64,000 nt of DNA, taken from assembly GCA_950106755.1 (NCBI GenBank), contig OX467082.1, positions 23,622,001-23,686,000 of the forward strand, given 5' to 3'. The notes under the pieces were generated by a model. It worked only from the letters and a program-made list of their open reading frames with translations. It was not told where the DNA came from and made no database searches. The first letter of the stretch is position 1. Each line of letters begins with the position of its first letter. The position numbers were made by a program, and so were the translations under genes. The DNA is from Climacium dendroides (Eukaryota > Streptophyta > Bryopsida > Hypnales > Climaciaceae). Positions 26,374 to 39,946 of the stretch are shown one piece after another.

Positions 26374-27605
26374 GAAGACCTTGCATTCAACTTGTGCCTA
26401 TTTTTTGGTTCACCATTAGAGCTTTTGATGCATATTTTTTTGGACCTTTGCCAAATAAATCCATAACAAGCCATTTGTGCATGAACATGCGGCCACATGA
26501 AACATTTCAATTACATTTCTTTTTGGTGAGTATCTCATGGAGTACCATTGAAGACCTTGCATTCAACTTGTGCCTATTTTTTGGTTCACCATTAGAGCTT
26601 TTGATGCATATATTTTTGGACCTTTGCCCAATAAATCTAAATTAGGCCATTTGTGCATGAACATGGGGCCACATGAAACACTTCAATTACATTTCTTTTT
26701 GGTGAGTATCTCATGGAGTACCATTGAAGACCTTGCATTCAACTTGTGCCTATTTTTTGGTTCCCCATTAGAGCTTTTGATGCATATTTTTTTGGACCTT
26801 TGCCAAATAAATCCATAACAAGCCATTTGTGCATGAACATGCGGCCACATGAAACATTTCAATTACATTTCTTTTTGGTGAGTATCTCATGGAGTACCAT
26901 TGAAGACCTTGCATTCAACTTGTGCCTATTTTTTGGTTCACCATTAGAGCTTTTGATGCATATATTTTTGGACCTTTGCCAAATAAATCTAAATTAGGCC
27001 ATTTGTGCATGAACATGGGGCCACATGAAACATTTCAAGTACATTTCTTTTTGGTGAGTATCTCATGGAGTACCATTGAAGACCTTGCATTCAACTTGTG
27101 CCTATTTTTTGGTTCCCCATTAGAGCTTTTGATGCATATTTTTTTGGACCTTTGCCAAATAAATCCAAAACAGGCCATTTGCGCATGAACTTGGGGCCAC
27201 ATGAAACATTTCAATTACATTTCTTTTTGGTGAGTATCTCATGGAGTACCATTGAAGACCTTGCATTCAACTTGTGCCTATTTTTTGGTTCACCATTAGA
27301 GCTTTTGATGCATATTTTTTTGGACCTTTGCCAAATAAATCCATAACAAGCCATTTGTGCATGAACATGCGGCCACATGAAACATTTCAATTACATTTCT
27401 TTTTGGTGAGTATCTCATGGAGTACCATTGAAGACCTTGCATTCAACTTGTGCCTATTTTTTGGTTCACCATTAGAGCTTTTGATGCATATATTTTTGGA
27501 CCTTTGCCCAATAAATCTAAATTAGGCCATTTGTGCATGAACATGGGGCCACATGAAACACTTCAATTACATTTCTTTTTGGTGAGTATCTCATGGAGTA
27601 CCATT
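26374..27605 (+). repeat. HOR-C copy 7, partial (7 monomers) leading into block D
   Basis: Matches the start of copy 6 (23909 onward) monomer by monomer, at an offset of 2465 bp, with small differences such as TTCAAGTACATTTC near 27037. The following monomer changes to GAGCTTTGGATGC and CACATTTAACATTTC, which belong to block D. Confidence 0.76.
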
Positions 27606-28663
27606 GAAGACCTTGCATTCAACTTGTGCCTATTTTTTGGTTCCCCATTAGAGCTTTGGATGCATATTTTTTTGGACCTTTGCCAAATAAATCCATAACA
27701 AGCCATTTGTGCATGAACCTGGGGCCACATTTAACATTTCAATTACATTTCTTTTTGGTGAGTTTCTCATGGAGTACCATTGAAGACCTTGCATTCAACT
27801 TGTGCCTATTTTTCGGTTCACCATTAGAGCTTTTGATGCATATCTTTTTGGACCTGTGCCAAGTAAATCCAAAACAGGTCATTTTGTGCATGAACATCGG
27901 GCCACATGAAACATTTCAATTACATTTCTTTTTGGTGAGTTTCTCATGGAGTACCATTGAAGACCTTGCATTCAACTTGTGCCAATTTTTTGGTTCCCCA
28001 TTAGAGCTTTTGATGCATATCTTTTTGGACCTGTGCCAAGTAAATGCAAAACAGGCCATTTGTGCATGAACCTGGGGCCACATGAAACATTTCAATTACA
28101 TTTCTTTTTGGTGAGTTTCTCATGGAGTACCATTGAAGACCTTGCATTCAACTTGTGGCTATTTTTTGGTTCCCCGTTAGAGCGTTTGATGCATATTTTT
28201 TTGGACCTTTCCCAAATAAATCCATAACAAGCCATTTGTGCATGAACATGGGGCCACATGAAACATTTCAATTACTTTTCTTTTTGGTGAGTATCTCATG
28301 GAGTACCATTGAAGACCTTGCATTCAACTTGTGCCTATTTTTTGGTTCCCCATTAGAGCTTTGGATGCATATTTTTTTGGACCTTTGCCAAATAAATCCA
28401 TAACAAGCCATTTGTGCATGAACCTAGGGCCACATTTAACATTTCAATTACATTTCTTTTTGGTGAGTTTCTCATGGAGTACCATTGAAGACCTTGCATT
28501 CAACTTGTGCCTATTTTTCGGTTCACCATTAGAGCTTTTGATGCATATCTTTTTGGACCTGTGCCAAGTAAATCCAAAACAGGCCATTTTGTGCATGAAC
28601 ATCGGGCCACATGAAACATTTCAATTACATTTCTTTTTGGTGAGTTTCTCATGGAGTACCATT
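27606..28663 (+). repeat. Block D lead-in: 6 monomers with an internal 705 bp repeat
   Basis: The unusual monomer with GAGCTTTGGATGC and CACATTTAACATTTC occurs twice, from 27606 and from 28311, four monomers apart. Both times it is followed by a 177 bp CTGTGCCAAGTAAATCC unit with CATCGGGCC. Between them lie GTAAATGCAAAACAGG and CCCCGTTAGAGCG units, the latter typical of block D. Confidence 0.75.
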
Positions 28664-31308
28664 GAAGACCTTGCATTCAACTTGTGCCAATTTTTTGGTT
28701 CCCCATTAGAGCTTTCGATGCATATTTTTTTGGACCTTTCCCAAATAAATCCATAACAAGCCATTTGTGCATGAACTTGGGGCCACATGAAACATTTCAA
28801 TTACATTTCTTTTTGGTGAGTATCTCATGGAGTACCATTGAAGACCTTGCATTCAACTTGTGCCTATTTTTCGGTTCACCATTAGAGCTTTTGATGCATA
28901 TCTTTTTGGACCTGTGCCAAGTAAATCCAAAACAGGCCATTTTGTGCATGAACATGGGGCCACATGAAACATTTCAATTACATTTCTTTTTGGTGAGTTT
29001 CTCATGGAGTACCATTGAAGACCTTGCATTCAACTTGTGCCAATTTTTTGGTTCCCCATTAGAGCTTTTGATGCATATCTTTTTGGACCTGTGCCAAGTA
29101 AATGCAAAACAGGCCATTTGTGCATGAACATCGGGCCACATGAAACATTTCAATTACATTTCTTTTTGGTGAGTTTCTCATGGACCACCATTGAAGACCT
29201 TGCATTCAACTTGTGCCAATTTTTTGGTTCCCCGTTAGAGCGTTTGATGCATATTTTTTTGGACCTTTCCCAAATAAATCCATAACAAGCCATTTGTGCA
29301 TGAACATGGGGCCACATGAAACATTTCAATTACTTTTCTTTTTGGTGAGTATCTCATGGAGTACCATTGAAGACCTTGCATTCAACTTGTGCCTATTTTT
29401 CGGTTCACCATTAGAGCTTTTGATGCATATCTTTTTGGACCTGTGCCAAGTAAATTCAAAGCAGGCCATTTTGTGCATGAACATGGGGCCACATGAAACA
29501 TTTCAATTACATTTCTTTTTGGTGAGTTTCTCATGGAGTACCATTGAAGACCTTGCATTCAACTTGTGCCAATTTTTTGGTTCCCCATTAGAGCTTTCGA
29601 TGCATATTTTTTTGGGCCTTTCCCAAATAAATCCATAACAAGCCATTTTTGCATGAACTTGGGGCCACATGAAACATTTCAATTACATTTCTTTTTGGTG
29701 AGTTTCTCATGGAGTACCATTGAAGACCTTGCATTCAACTTGTGCCTATTTTTTGGTTCACCATTAGAGCTTTCCATGCATATATTTTTGGACTTTTGCC
29801 AAATAAATCCAAATTAGGCCATTTGTGCATGAACATGGGGCCACATGAAACATTTCAATTACATTTCTTTTTGGTGAGTTTCTCATGGAGTACCATTGAA
29901 GACCTTGCATTCAACTTGTGCCAATTTTTTGGTTCCCCATTAGAGCTTTCGATGCATATTTTTTTTGGACCTTTCCCAAATAAATCAATAACAAGCCATT
30001 TGTGCATGAACTTGGGGCCACATGAAACATTTCAATTACATTTCTTTTTGGTAAGTTTCTCATGGAGTACCATTGAAGACCTTGCATTCAACTTGTGCCT
30101 ATTTTTTGGTTCCCCATTAGAGCTTTTGATGCATATTGTTTTGGACCTTTGCCAAATAAATCCATAACTGGCCATTTGTGCATGAACATGCGGCCACATG
30201 AAACATTTCAATTACTTTTCTTTTTGGTGAGTATCTCATGGAGTACCATTGAAGACCTTGCATTCAACTTGTGCCAATTTTTTGGTTCCCCGTTAGAGCG
30301 TTTGATGCATATTTTTTTGGACCTTTCCCAAATAAATCCATAACAAGCCATTTGTGCATGAACATGGGGCCACATGAAACATTTCAATTACTTTTCTTTT
30401 TAGTGAGTATCTCATGGAGTACCATTGAAGACCTTGCATTCAACTTGTGCCTATTTTTCGGTTCACCATTAGAGCTTTTGATGCATATCTTTTTGGACCT
30501 GTGCCAAGTAAATTCAAAGCAGGCCATTTTGTGCATGAACATGGGGCCACATGAAACATTTCAATTACATTTCTTTTTGGTGAGTTTCTCATGGAGTACC
30601 ATTGAAGACCTTGCATTCAACTTGTGCCAATTTTTTGGTTCCCCATTAGAGCTTTCGATGCATATTTTTTTGGGCCTTTCCCAAATAAATCCATAACAAG
30701 CCATTTTTGCATGAACTTGGGGCCACATGAAACATTTCAATTACATTTCTTTTTGGTAAGTTTCTCATGGAGTACCATTGAAGACCTTGCATTCAACTTG
30801 TGCCTATTTTTTGGTTCCCCATTAGAGCTTTTGATGCATATTTTTTTGGACCTTTGCCAAATAAATCCATAACTGGCCATTTGTGCATGAACATGCGGCC
30901 ACATGAAACATTTCAATTACTTTTCTTTTTGGTGAGTATCTCATGGAGTACCATTGAAGACCTTGCATTCAACTTGTGCCAATTTTTTGGTTCCCCATTA
31001 GAGCTTTCGATGCATATTTTTTTGGACCTTTCCCAAATAAATCCATAACAAGCCATTTGTGCATGAACATGGGGCCACATGAAACATTTCAATTACTTTT
31101 CTTTTTGGTGAGTATCTCATGGAGTACCATTGAAGACCTTGCATTCAACTTGTGCCTATTTTTCGGTTCACCATTAGAGCTTTTGATGCATATCTTTTTG
31201 GACCTGTGCCAAGTAAATTCAAAGCAGGCCATTTTGTGCATGAACATGGGGCCACATGAAACATTTCAATTACATTTCTTTTTGGTGAGTTTCTCATGGA
31301 GTACCATT
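28664..31308 (+). repeat. HOR-D copy 1 (15 monomers, 2645 bp)
   Basis: Ordered rare markers: GTAAATGCAAAACAGG, CATGGACCACCATTG (near 29182), CCCCGTTAGAGCG, TTTTTTTGGGCC (near 29613), an 8-T run (29959-29966), AAATCAATAAC, GGTAAGTTTC, CATATTGTTTTGG and TTTTTAGTGAG. All recur 2645 bp further on. Five monomers are 177 bp, and 15 x 176 + 5 = 2645. Confidence 0.92.
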
Positions 31309-33953
31309 GAAGACCTTGCATTCAACTTGTGCCAATTTTTTGGTTCCCCATTAGAGCTTTCGATGCATATTTTTTTGGACCTTTCCCAAATAAATCCATA
31401 ACAAGCCATTTGTGCATGAACTTGGGGCCACATGAAACATTTCAATTACATTTCTTTTTGGTGAGTATCTCATGGAGTACCATTGAAGACCTTGCATTCA
31501 ACTTGTGCCTATTTTTCGGTTCACCATTAGAGCTTTTGATGCATATCTTTTTGGACCTGTGCCAAGTAAATCCAAAACAGGCCATTTTGTGCATGAACAT
31601 GGGGCCACATGAAACATTTCAATTACATTTCTTTTTGGTGAGTTTCTCATGGAGTACCATTGAAGACCTTGCATTCAACTTGTGCCAATTTTTTGGTTCC
31701 CCATTAGAGCTTTTGATGCATATCTTTTTGGACCTGTGCCAAGTAAATGCAAAACAGGCCATTTGTGCATGAACATCGGGCCACATGAAACATTTCAATT
31801 ACATTTCTTTTTGGTGAGTTTCTCATGGACCACCATTGAAGACCTTGCATTCAACTTGTGCCAATTTTTTGGTTCCCCGTTAGAGCGTTTGATGCATATT
31901 TTTTTGGACCTTTCCCAAATAAATCCATAACAAGCCATTTGTGCATGAACATGGGGCCACATGAAACATTTCAATTACTTTTCTTTTTGGTGAGTATCTC
32001 ATGGAGTACCATTGAAGACCTTGCATTCAACTTGTGCCTATTTTTCGGTTCACCATTAGAGCTTTTGATGCATATCTTTTTGGACCTGTGCCAAGTAAAT
32101 TCAAAGCAGGCCATTTTGTGCATGAACATGGGGCCACATGAAACATTTCAATTACATTTCTTTTTGGTGAGTTTCTCATGGAGTACCATTGAAGACCTTG
32201 CATTCAACTTGTGCCAATTTTTTGGTTCCCCATTAGAGCTTTCGATGCATATTTTTTTGGGCCTTTCCCAAATAAATCCATAACAAGCCATTTTTGCATG
32301 AACTTGGGGCCACATGAAACATTTCAATTACATTTCTTTTTGGTGAGTTTCTCATGGAGTACCATTGAAGACCTTGCATTCAACTTGTGCCTATTTTTTG
32401 GTTCACCATTAGAGCTTTCCATGCATATATTTTTGGACTTTTGCCAAATAAATCCAAATTAGGCCATTTGTGCATGAACATGGGGCCACATGAAACATTT
32501 CAATTACATTTCTTTTTGGTGAGTTTCTCATGGAGTACCATTGAAGACCTTGCATTCAACTTGTGCCAATTTTTTGGTTCCCCATTAGAGCTTTCGATGC
32601 ATATTTTTTTTGGACCTTTCCCAAATAAATCAATAACAAGCCATTTGTGCATGAACTTGGGGCCACATGAAACATTTCAATTACATTTCTTTTTGGTAAG
32701 TTTCTCATGGAGTACCATTGAAGACCTTGCATTCAACTTGTGCCTATTTTTTGGTTCCCCATTAGAGCTTTTGATGCATATTGTTTTGGACCTTTGCCAA
32801 ATAAATCCATAACTGGCCATTTGTGCATGAACATGCGGCCACATGAAACATTTCAATTACTTTTCTTTTTGGTGAGTATCTCATGGAGTACCATTGAAGA
32901 CCTTGCATTCAACTTGTGCCAATTTTTTGGTTCCCCGTTAGAGCGTTTGATGCATATTTTTTTGGACCTTTCCCAAATAAATCCATAACAAGCCATTTGT
33001 GCATGAACATGGGGCCACATGAAACATTTCAATTACTTTTCTTTTTAGTGAGTATCTCATGGAGTACCATTGAAGACCTTGCATTCAACTTGTGCCTATT
33101 TTTCGGTTCACCATTAGAGCTTTTGATGCATATCTTTTTGGACCTGTGCCAAGTAAATTCAAAGCAGGCCATTTTGTGCATGAACATGGGGCCACATGAA
33201 ACATTTCAATTACATTTCTTTTTGGTGAGTTTCTCATGGAGTACCATTGAAGACCTTGCATTCAACTTGTGCCAATTTTTTGGTTCCCCATTAGAGCTTT
33301 CGATGCATATTTTTTTGGGCCTTTCCCAAATAAATCCATAACAAGCCATTTTTGCATGAACTTGGGGCCACATGAAACATTTCAATTACATTTCTTTTTG
33401 GTAAGTTTCTCATGGAGTACCATTGAAGACCTTGCATTCAACTTGTGCCTATTTTTTGGTTCCCCATTAGAGCTTTTGATGCATATTTTTTTGGACCTTT
33501 GCCAAATAAATCCATAACTGGCCATTTGTGCATGAACATGCGGCCACATGAAACATTTCAATTACTTTTCTTTTTGGTGAGTATCTCATGGAGTACCATT
33601 GAAGACCTTGCATTCAACTTGTGCCAATTTTTTGGTTCCCCATTAGAGCTTTCGATGCATATTTTTTTGGACCTTTCCCAAATAAATCCATAACAAGCCA
33701 TTTGTGCATGAACATGGGGCCACATGAAACATTTCAATTACTTTTCTTTTTGGTGAGTATCTCATGGAGTACCATTGAAGACCTTGCATTCAACTTGTGC
33801 CTATTTTTCGGTTCACCATTAGAGCTTTTGATGCATATCTTTTTGGACCTGTGCCAAGTAAATTCAAAGCAGGCCATTTTGTGCATGAACATGGGGCCAC
33901 ATGAAACATTTCAATTACATTTCTTTTTGGTGAGTTTCTCATGGAGTACCATT
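31309..33953 (+). repeat. HOR-D copy 2 (15 monomers, 2645 bp), nearly identical to copy 1
   Basis: Every rare marker of copy 1 is present at an offset of 2645 bp, including CATGGACCACC (near 31827), the 8-T run (32604-32611) and CATATTGTTTTGG (near 32780). Conceptual translations of the two copies match throughout, so any differences are few. This is the strongest sign in the window of very recent duplication. Confidence 0.92.
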
Positions 33954-36421
33954 GAAGACCTTGCATTCAACTTGTGCCAATTTTTTGGTTCCCCATTAGA
34001 GCTTTCGATGCATATTTTTTTGGACCTTTCCCAAATAAATCCATAACAAGCCATTTGTGCATGAACTTGGGGCCACATGAAACATTTCAATTACATTTCT
34101 TTTTGGTGAGTATCTCATGGAGTACCATTGAAGACCTTGCATTCAACTTGTGCCAATTTTTTGGTTCCCCATTAGAGCTTTTGATGCATATCTTTTTGGA
34201 CCTGTGCCAAGTAAATGCAAAACAGGCCATTTGTGCATGAACATCGGGCCACATGAAACATTTCAATTACATTTCTTTTTGGTGAGTTTCTCATGGACCA
34301 CCATTGAAGACCTTGCATTCAACTTGTGCCAATTTTTTGGTTCCCCGTTAGAGCGTTTGATGCATATTTTTTTGGACCTTTCCCAAATAAATCCATAACA
34401 AGCCATTTTTGCATGAACCTGGGGCCACATGAAACATTTCAATTACATTTCTTTTTGGTGAGTTTCTCATGGAGTACCATTGAAGACCTTGCATTCAACT
34501 TGTGCCTATTTTTCGGTTCACCATTAGAGCTTTTGATGCATATCTTTTTGGACCTGTGCCAAGTAAATTCAAAGCAGGCCATTTTGTGCATGAACATGGG
34601 GCCACATGAAACATTTCAATTACATTTCTTTTTGGTGAGTTTCTCATGGAGTACCATTGAAGACCTTGCATTCAACTTGTGCCTATTTTTTGGTTCCCCA
34701 TTAGAGCTTTCGATGCATATTTTTTTGGGCCTTTCCCAAATAAATCCATAACAAGCCATTTTTGCATGAACTTGGGGCCACATGAAACATTTCAATTACA
34801 TTTCTTTTTGGTGAGTTTCTCATGGAGTACCATTGAAGACCTTGCATTCAACTTGTGCCTATTTTTTGGTTCACCATTAGAGCTTTCCATGCATATATTT
34901 TTGGACTTTTGCCAAATAAATCCAAATTAGGCCATTTGTGCATGAACATGGGGCCACATGAAACATTTCAATTACATTTCTTTTTGGTGAGTTTCTCATG
35001 GAGTACCATTGAAGACCTTGCATTCAACTTGTGCCAATTTTTTGGTTCCCCATTAGAGCTTTCGATGCATATTTTTTTTGGACCTTTCCCAAATAAATCA
35101 ATAACAAGCCATTTGTGCATGAACTTGGGGCCACATGAAACATTTCAATTACATTTCTTTTTGGTAAGTTTCTCATGGAGTACCATTGAAGACCTTGCAT
35201 TCAACTTGTGCCTATTTTTTGGTTCCCCATTAGAGCTTTTGATGCATATTGTTTTGGACCTTTGCCAAATAAATCCATAACTGGCCATTTGTGCATGAAC
35301 ATGCGGCCACATGAAACATTTCAATTACTTTTCTTTTTGGTGAGTATCTCATGGAGTACCATTGAAGACCTTGCATTCAACTTGTGCCAATTTTTTGGTT
35401 CCCCGTTAGAGCGTTTGATGCATATTTTTTTGGACCTTTCCCAAATAAATCCATAACAAGCCATTTGTGCATGAACATGGGGCCACATGAAACATTTCAA
35501 TTACTTTTCTTTTTAGTGAGTATCTCATGGAGTACCATTGAAGACCTTGCATTCAACTTGTGCCTATTTTTCGGTTCACCATTAGAGCTTTTGATGCATA
35601 TCTTTTTGGACCTGTGCCAAGTAAATTCAAAGCAGGCCATTTTGTGCATGAACATGGGGCCACATGAAACATTTCAATTACATTTCTTTTTGGTGAGTTT
35701 CTCATGGAGTACCATTGAAGACCTTGCATTCAACTTGTGCCAATTTTTTGGTTCCCCATTAGAGCTTTCGATGCATATTTTTTTGGGCCTTTCCCAAATA
35801 AATCCATAACAAGCCATTTTTGCATGAACTTGGGGCCACATGAAACATTTCAATTACATTTCTTTTTGGTAAGTTTCTCATGGATTACCATTGAAGACCT
35901 TGCATTCAACTTGTGCCTATTTTTTGGTTCCCCATTAGAGCTTTTGATGCATATTTTTTTGGACCTTTGCCAAATAAATCCATAACTGGCCATTTGTGCA
36001 TGAACATGCGGCCACATGAAACATTTCAATTACTTTTCTTTTTGGTGAGTATCTCATGGAGTACCATTGAAGACCTTGCATTCAACTTGTGCCAATTTTT
36101 TGGTTCCCCATTAGAGCTTTCGATGCATATTTTTTTGGACCTTTCCCAAATAAATCCATAACAAGCCATTTGTGCATGAACATGGGGCCACATGAAACAT
36201 TTCAATTACTTTTCTTTTTGGTGAGTATCTCATGGAGTACCATTGAAGACCTTGCATTCAACTTGTGCCTATTTTTCGGTTCACCATTAGAGCTTTTGAT
36301 GCATATCTTTTTGGACCTGTGCCAAGTAAATTCAAAGCAGGCCATTTTGTGCATGAACATGGGGCCACATGAAACATTTCAATTACATTTCTTTTTGGTG
36401 AGTTTCTCATGGAGTACCATT
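33954..36421 (+). repeat. HOR-D copy 3 (14 monomers, 2468 bp)
   Basis: Same order as copies 1 and 2, but one 177 bp monomer is missing near the start: the GAGTATC half of the first unit joins directly to the CCAATTTTTTGG, GTAAATGC unit. There is also a replaced stretch near 34400-34480 (TTTTTGCATGAACCTGG with GAGTTTC instead of CATGGGG with GAGTATC). Private changes include CATGGATTACC near 35881. The 8-T run is at 35072-35079. Confidence 0.88.
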
Positions 36422-37655
36422 GAAGACCTTGCATTCAACTTGTGCCAATTTTTTGGTTCCCCATTAGAGCTTTCGATGCATATTTTTTTGGGCCTTTCCC
36501 AAATAAATCCATAACAAGCCATTTTTGCATGAACTTGGGGCCACATGAAACATTTCAATTACATTTCTTTTTGGTGAGTTTCTCATGGAGTACCATTGAA
36601 GACCTTGCATTCAACTTGTGCCTATTTTTTGGTTCACCATTAGAGCTTTCCATGCATATATTTTTGGACCTTTGCCCAATAAATCCAAATTAGGCCATTT
36701 GTGCATGAACTTGGGCCCACATGAAACATTTCAATTACATTTCTTTTTGGTGAGTTTCTCATGGAGTACCATTGAAGACCTTGCATTCAACTTGTGCCTA
36801 TTTTTTGGTTCACTATTAGAGCTTTCCATGCATATATTTTTGGACCTTTGCCCAATAAATCCAAATTAGGCCATTTGTGCATGAACATGGGGCCACATGA
36901 AACATTTCAATTACATTTCTTTTTGGTGAGTTTCTCATGGAGTACCATTGAAGACCTTGCATTCCACTTGTGCCAATTTTTTGGTTCCCCATTAGAGCTT
37001 TCGATGCATATTTTTTTGGACCTTTCCCAAATAAATCAATAACAAGCCATTTGTGCATGAACTTGGGGCCACATGAAACATTTCAATTACATTTCTTTTT
37101 GGTAAGTTTCTCATGGAGTACCATTGAAGACCTTGCATTCAACTTGTGCGTATTTTTTGGTTCACCATTAGAGCTTTTGATGCATATCTTTTTGGACCTG
37201 TGCCAAGTAAATTCAAAACAGGCCATTTTGTGCATGAACATGGGGCCACATGAAACATTTCAATTACATTTCTTTTTGGTGAGTTTCTCATGGAGTACCA
37301 TTGAAGACCTTGCATTCAACTTGTGCCAATTTTCTGGTTCCCCATTAGAGCTTTCGATGCATATTTTTTTGGACCTCTCCCAAATAAATCCATAACAAGC
37401 CATTTGTGCATGAACATGGGGCCACATGAAACATTTCAATTACATTTCTTTTTGGTGAGAATCGCATGGAGTACCATTGAAGACCTTGCATTCAACTTGT
37501 GCCAATTTTTTGGTTCCCCATTAGAGCTTTTGATGCATATCTTTTTGGACCTGTGCCAAGTAAATCCAAAACAGGCCATTTTGTGCATGAACTTGGGGCC
37601 ACATGAAACATTTCAATTACATTTCTTTTTGGTGAGTTTCTCATGGAGTACCATT
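36422..37655 (+). repeat. Block E opening unit (7 monomers, 1234 bp)
   Basis: It introduces the E markers: TTCACTATTAG, CCATGCATATATTTTTGG, CTTGGGCCCACATG, CATTCCACTTG, GTGCGTATTTTTTGG and GAGAATCGCATGG (near 37457). The order of its first monomers is repeated at 37656 and 39947. The boundary with D falls inside a monomer at about 36485, where TTTTGGGCC replaces TTTTGGACC. Confidence 0.8.
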
Positions 37656-39946
37656 GAAGACCTTGCATTCAACTTGTGCCAATTTTTTGGTTCCCCATTA
37701 GAGCTTTCGATGCATATTTTTTTGGGCCTTTCCCAAATAAATCCATAACAAGCCATTTTTGCATGAACTTGGGGCCACATGAAACATTTCAATTACATTT
37801 CTTTTTGGTGAGTTTCTCATGGAGTACCATTGAAGACCTTGCATTCAACTTGTGCCTATTTTTTGGTTCACCATTAGAGCTTTCCATGCATATATTTTTG
37901 GACCTTTGCCCAATAAATCCAAATTAGGCCATTTGTGCATGAACTTGGGCCCACATGAAACATTTCAATTACATTTCTTTTTGGTGAGTTTCTCATGGAG
38001 TACCATTGAAGACCTTGCATTCAACTTGTGCCTATTTTTTGGTTCACTATTAGAGCTTTCCATGCATATATTTTTGGACCTTTGCCCAATAAATCCAAAT
38101 TAGGCCATTTGTGCATGAACATGGGGCCACATGAAACATTTCAATTACATTTCTTTTTGGTGAGTTTCTCATGGAGTACCATTGAAGACCTTGCATTCCA
38201 CTTGTGCCAATTTTTTGGTTCCCCATTAGAGCTTTCGATGCATATTTTTTTGGACCTTTCCCAAATAAATCAATAACAAGCCATTTGTGCATGAACTTGG
38301 GGCCACATGAAACATTTCAATTACATTTGTTTTTGGTAAGTTTCTCATGGAGTACCATTGAAGACCTTGCATTCAACTTGTGCGTATTTTTTGGTTCACC
38401 ATTAGAGCTTTTGATGCATATCTTTTTGGACCTGTGCCAAGTAAATTCAAAACAGGCCATTTTGTGCATGAACATGGGGCCACATGAAACATTTCAATTA
38501 CATTTCTTTTTGGTGAGTTTCTCATGGAGTACCATTGAAGACCTTGCATTCAACTTGTGCCTATTTTTTGGTTCACTATTAGAGCTTTCCATGCATATAT
38601 TTTTGGACCTTTGCCCAATAAATCCAAATTAGGCCATTTGTGCATGAACATGGGGCCACATGAAACATTTCAATTACATTTCTTTTTGGTGAGTTTCTCA
38701 TGGAGTACCATTGAAGACCTTGCATTCAACTTGTGCCAATTTTTTGGTTCCCCATTAGAGCTTTCGATGCATATTTTTTTGGACCTTTCCCAAATAAATC
38801 AATAACAAGCCATTTGTGCATGAACCTGGGGCCACATGAAACATTTCAATTACATTTCTTTTTGGTGAGAATCGCATGGAGTACCATTGAAGACCTTGCA
38901 TTCAACTTGTGCCTATTTTTTGGTTCACTATTAGAGCTTTCCATGCATATATTTTTGGACCTTTGCCCAATAAATCCAAATTAGGCCATTTGTGCATGAA
39001 CATGGGGCCACATGAAACATTTCAATTACATTTCTTTTTGGTGAGTTTCTCATGGAGTACCATTGAAGACCTTGCATTCCACTTGTGCCAATTTTTTGGT
39101 TCCCCATTAGAGCTTTCGATGCATATTTTTTTGGACCTTTCCCAAATAAATCAATAACAAGCCATTTGTGCATGAACTTGGGGCCACATGAAACATTTCA
39201 ATTACATTTGTTTTTGGTAAGTTTCTCATGGAGTACCATTGAAGACCTTGCATTCAACTTGTGCGTATTTTTTGGTTCACCATTAGAGCTTTTGATGCAT
39301 ATCTTTTTGGACCTGTGCCAAGTAAATTCAAAACAGGCCATTTTGTGCATGAACATGGGGCCACATGAAACATTTCAATTACATTTCTTTTTGGTGAGTT
39401 TCTCATGGAGTACCATTGAAGACCTTGCATTCAACTTGTGCCTATTTTTTGGTTCACTATTAGAGCTTTCCATGCATATATTTTTGGACCTTTGCCCAAT
39501 AAATCCAAATTAGGCCATTTGTGCATGAACATGGGGCCACATGAAACATTTCAATTACATTTCTTTTTGGTGAGTTTCTCATGGAGTACCATTGAAGACC
39601 TTGCATTCCACTTGTGCCAATTTTTTGGTTCCCCATTAGAGCTTTCGATGCATATTTTTTTGGACCTTTCCCAAATAAATCAATAACAAGCCATTTGTGC
39701 ATGAACCTGGGGCCACATGAAACATTTCAATTACATTTCTTTTTGGTGAGAATCGCATGGAGTACCATTGAAGACCTTGCATTCAACTTGTGCCTATTTT
39801 TCGGTTCACCATTAGAGCTTTTGATGCATATCTTTTTGGACCTGTGCCAAGTAAATCCAAAACAGGCCATTTTGTGCATGAACTTGGGGCCACATGAAAC
39901 ATTTCAATTACATTTCTTTTTGGTGAGTTTCTCATGGAGTACCATT
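37656..39946 (+). repeat. HOR-E copy 1 (13 monomers, 2291 bp)
   Basis: Order: GGGCC unit, GGGCCCACATG unit, two TTCACTATTAG units around CATTCCACTTG, a unit with CATTTGTTTTTGGTAAG, and GAGAATCGCATGG units. An internal 881 bp (5-monomer) repeat is visible, because the CATTTGTTTTTGGTAAG unit occurs near 38326 and again near 39206. Confidence 0.84.

Noticed and set aside
36816..37058. Minus-strand frames of about 73-82 codons repeated through block E
   Set aside because: They are the complementary reading of the same monomer, appear and vanish with single substitutions, and have no independent support.
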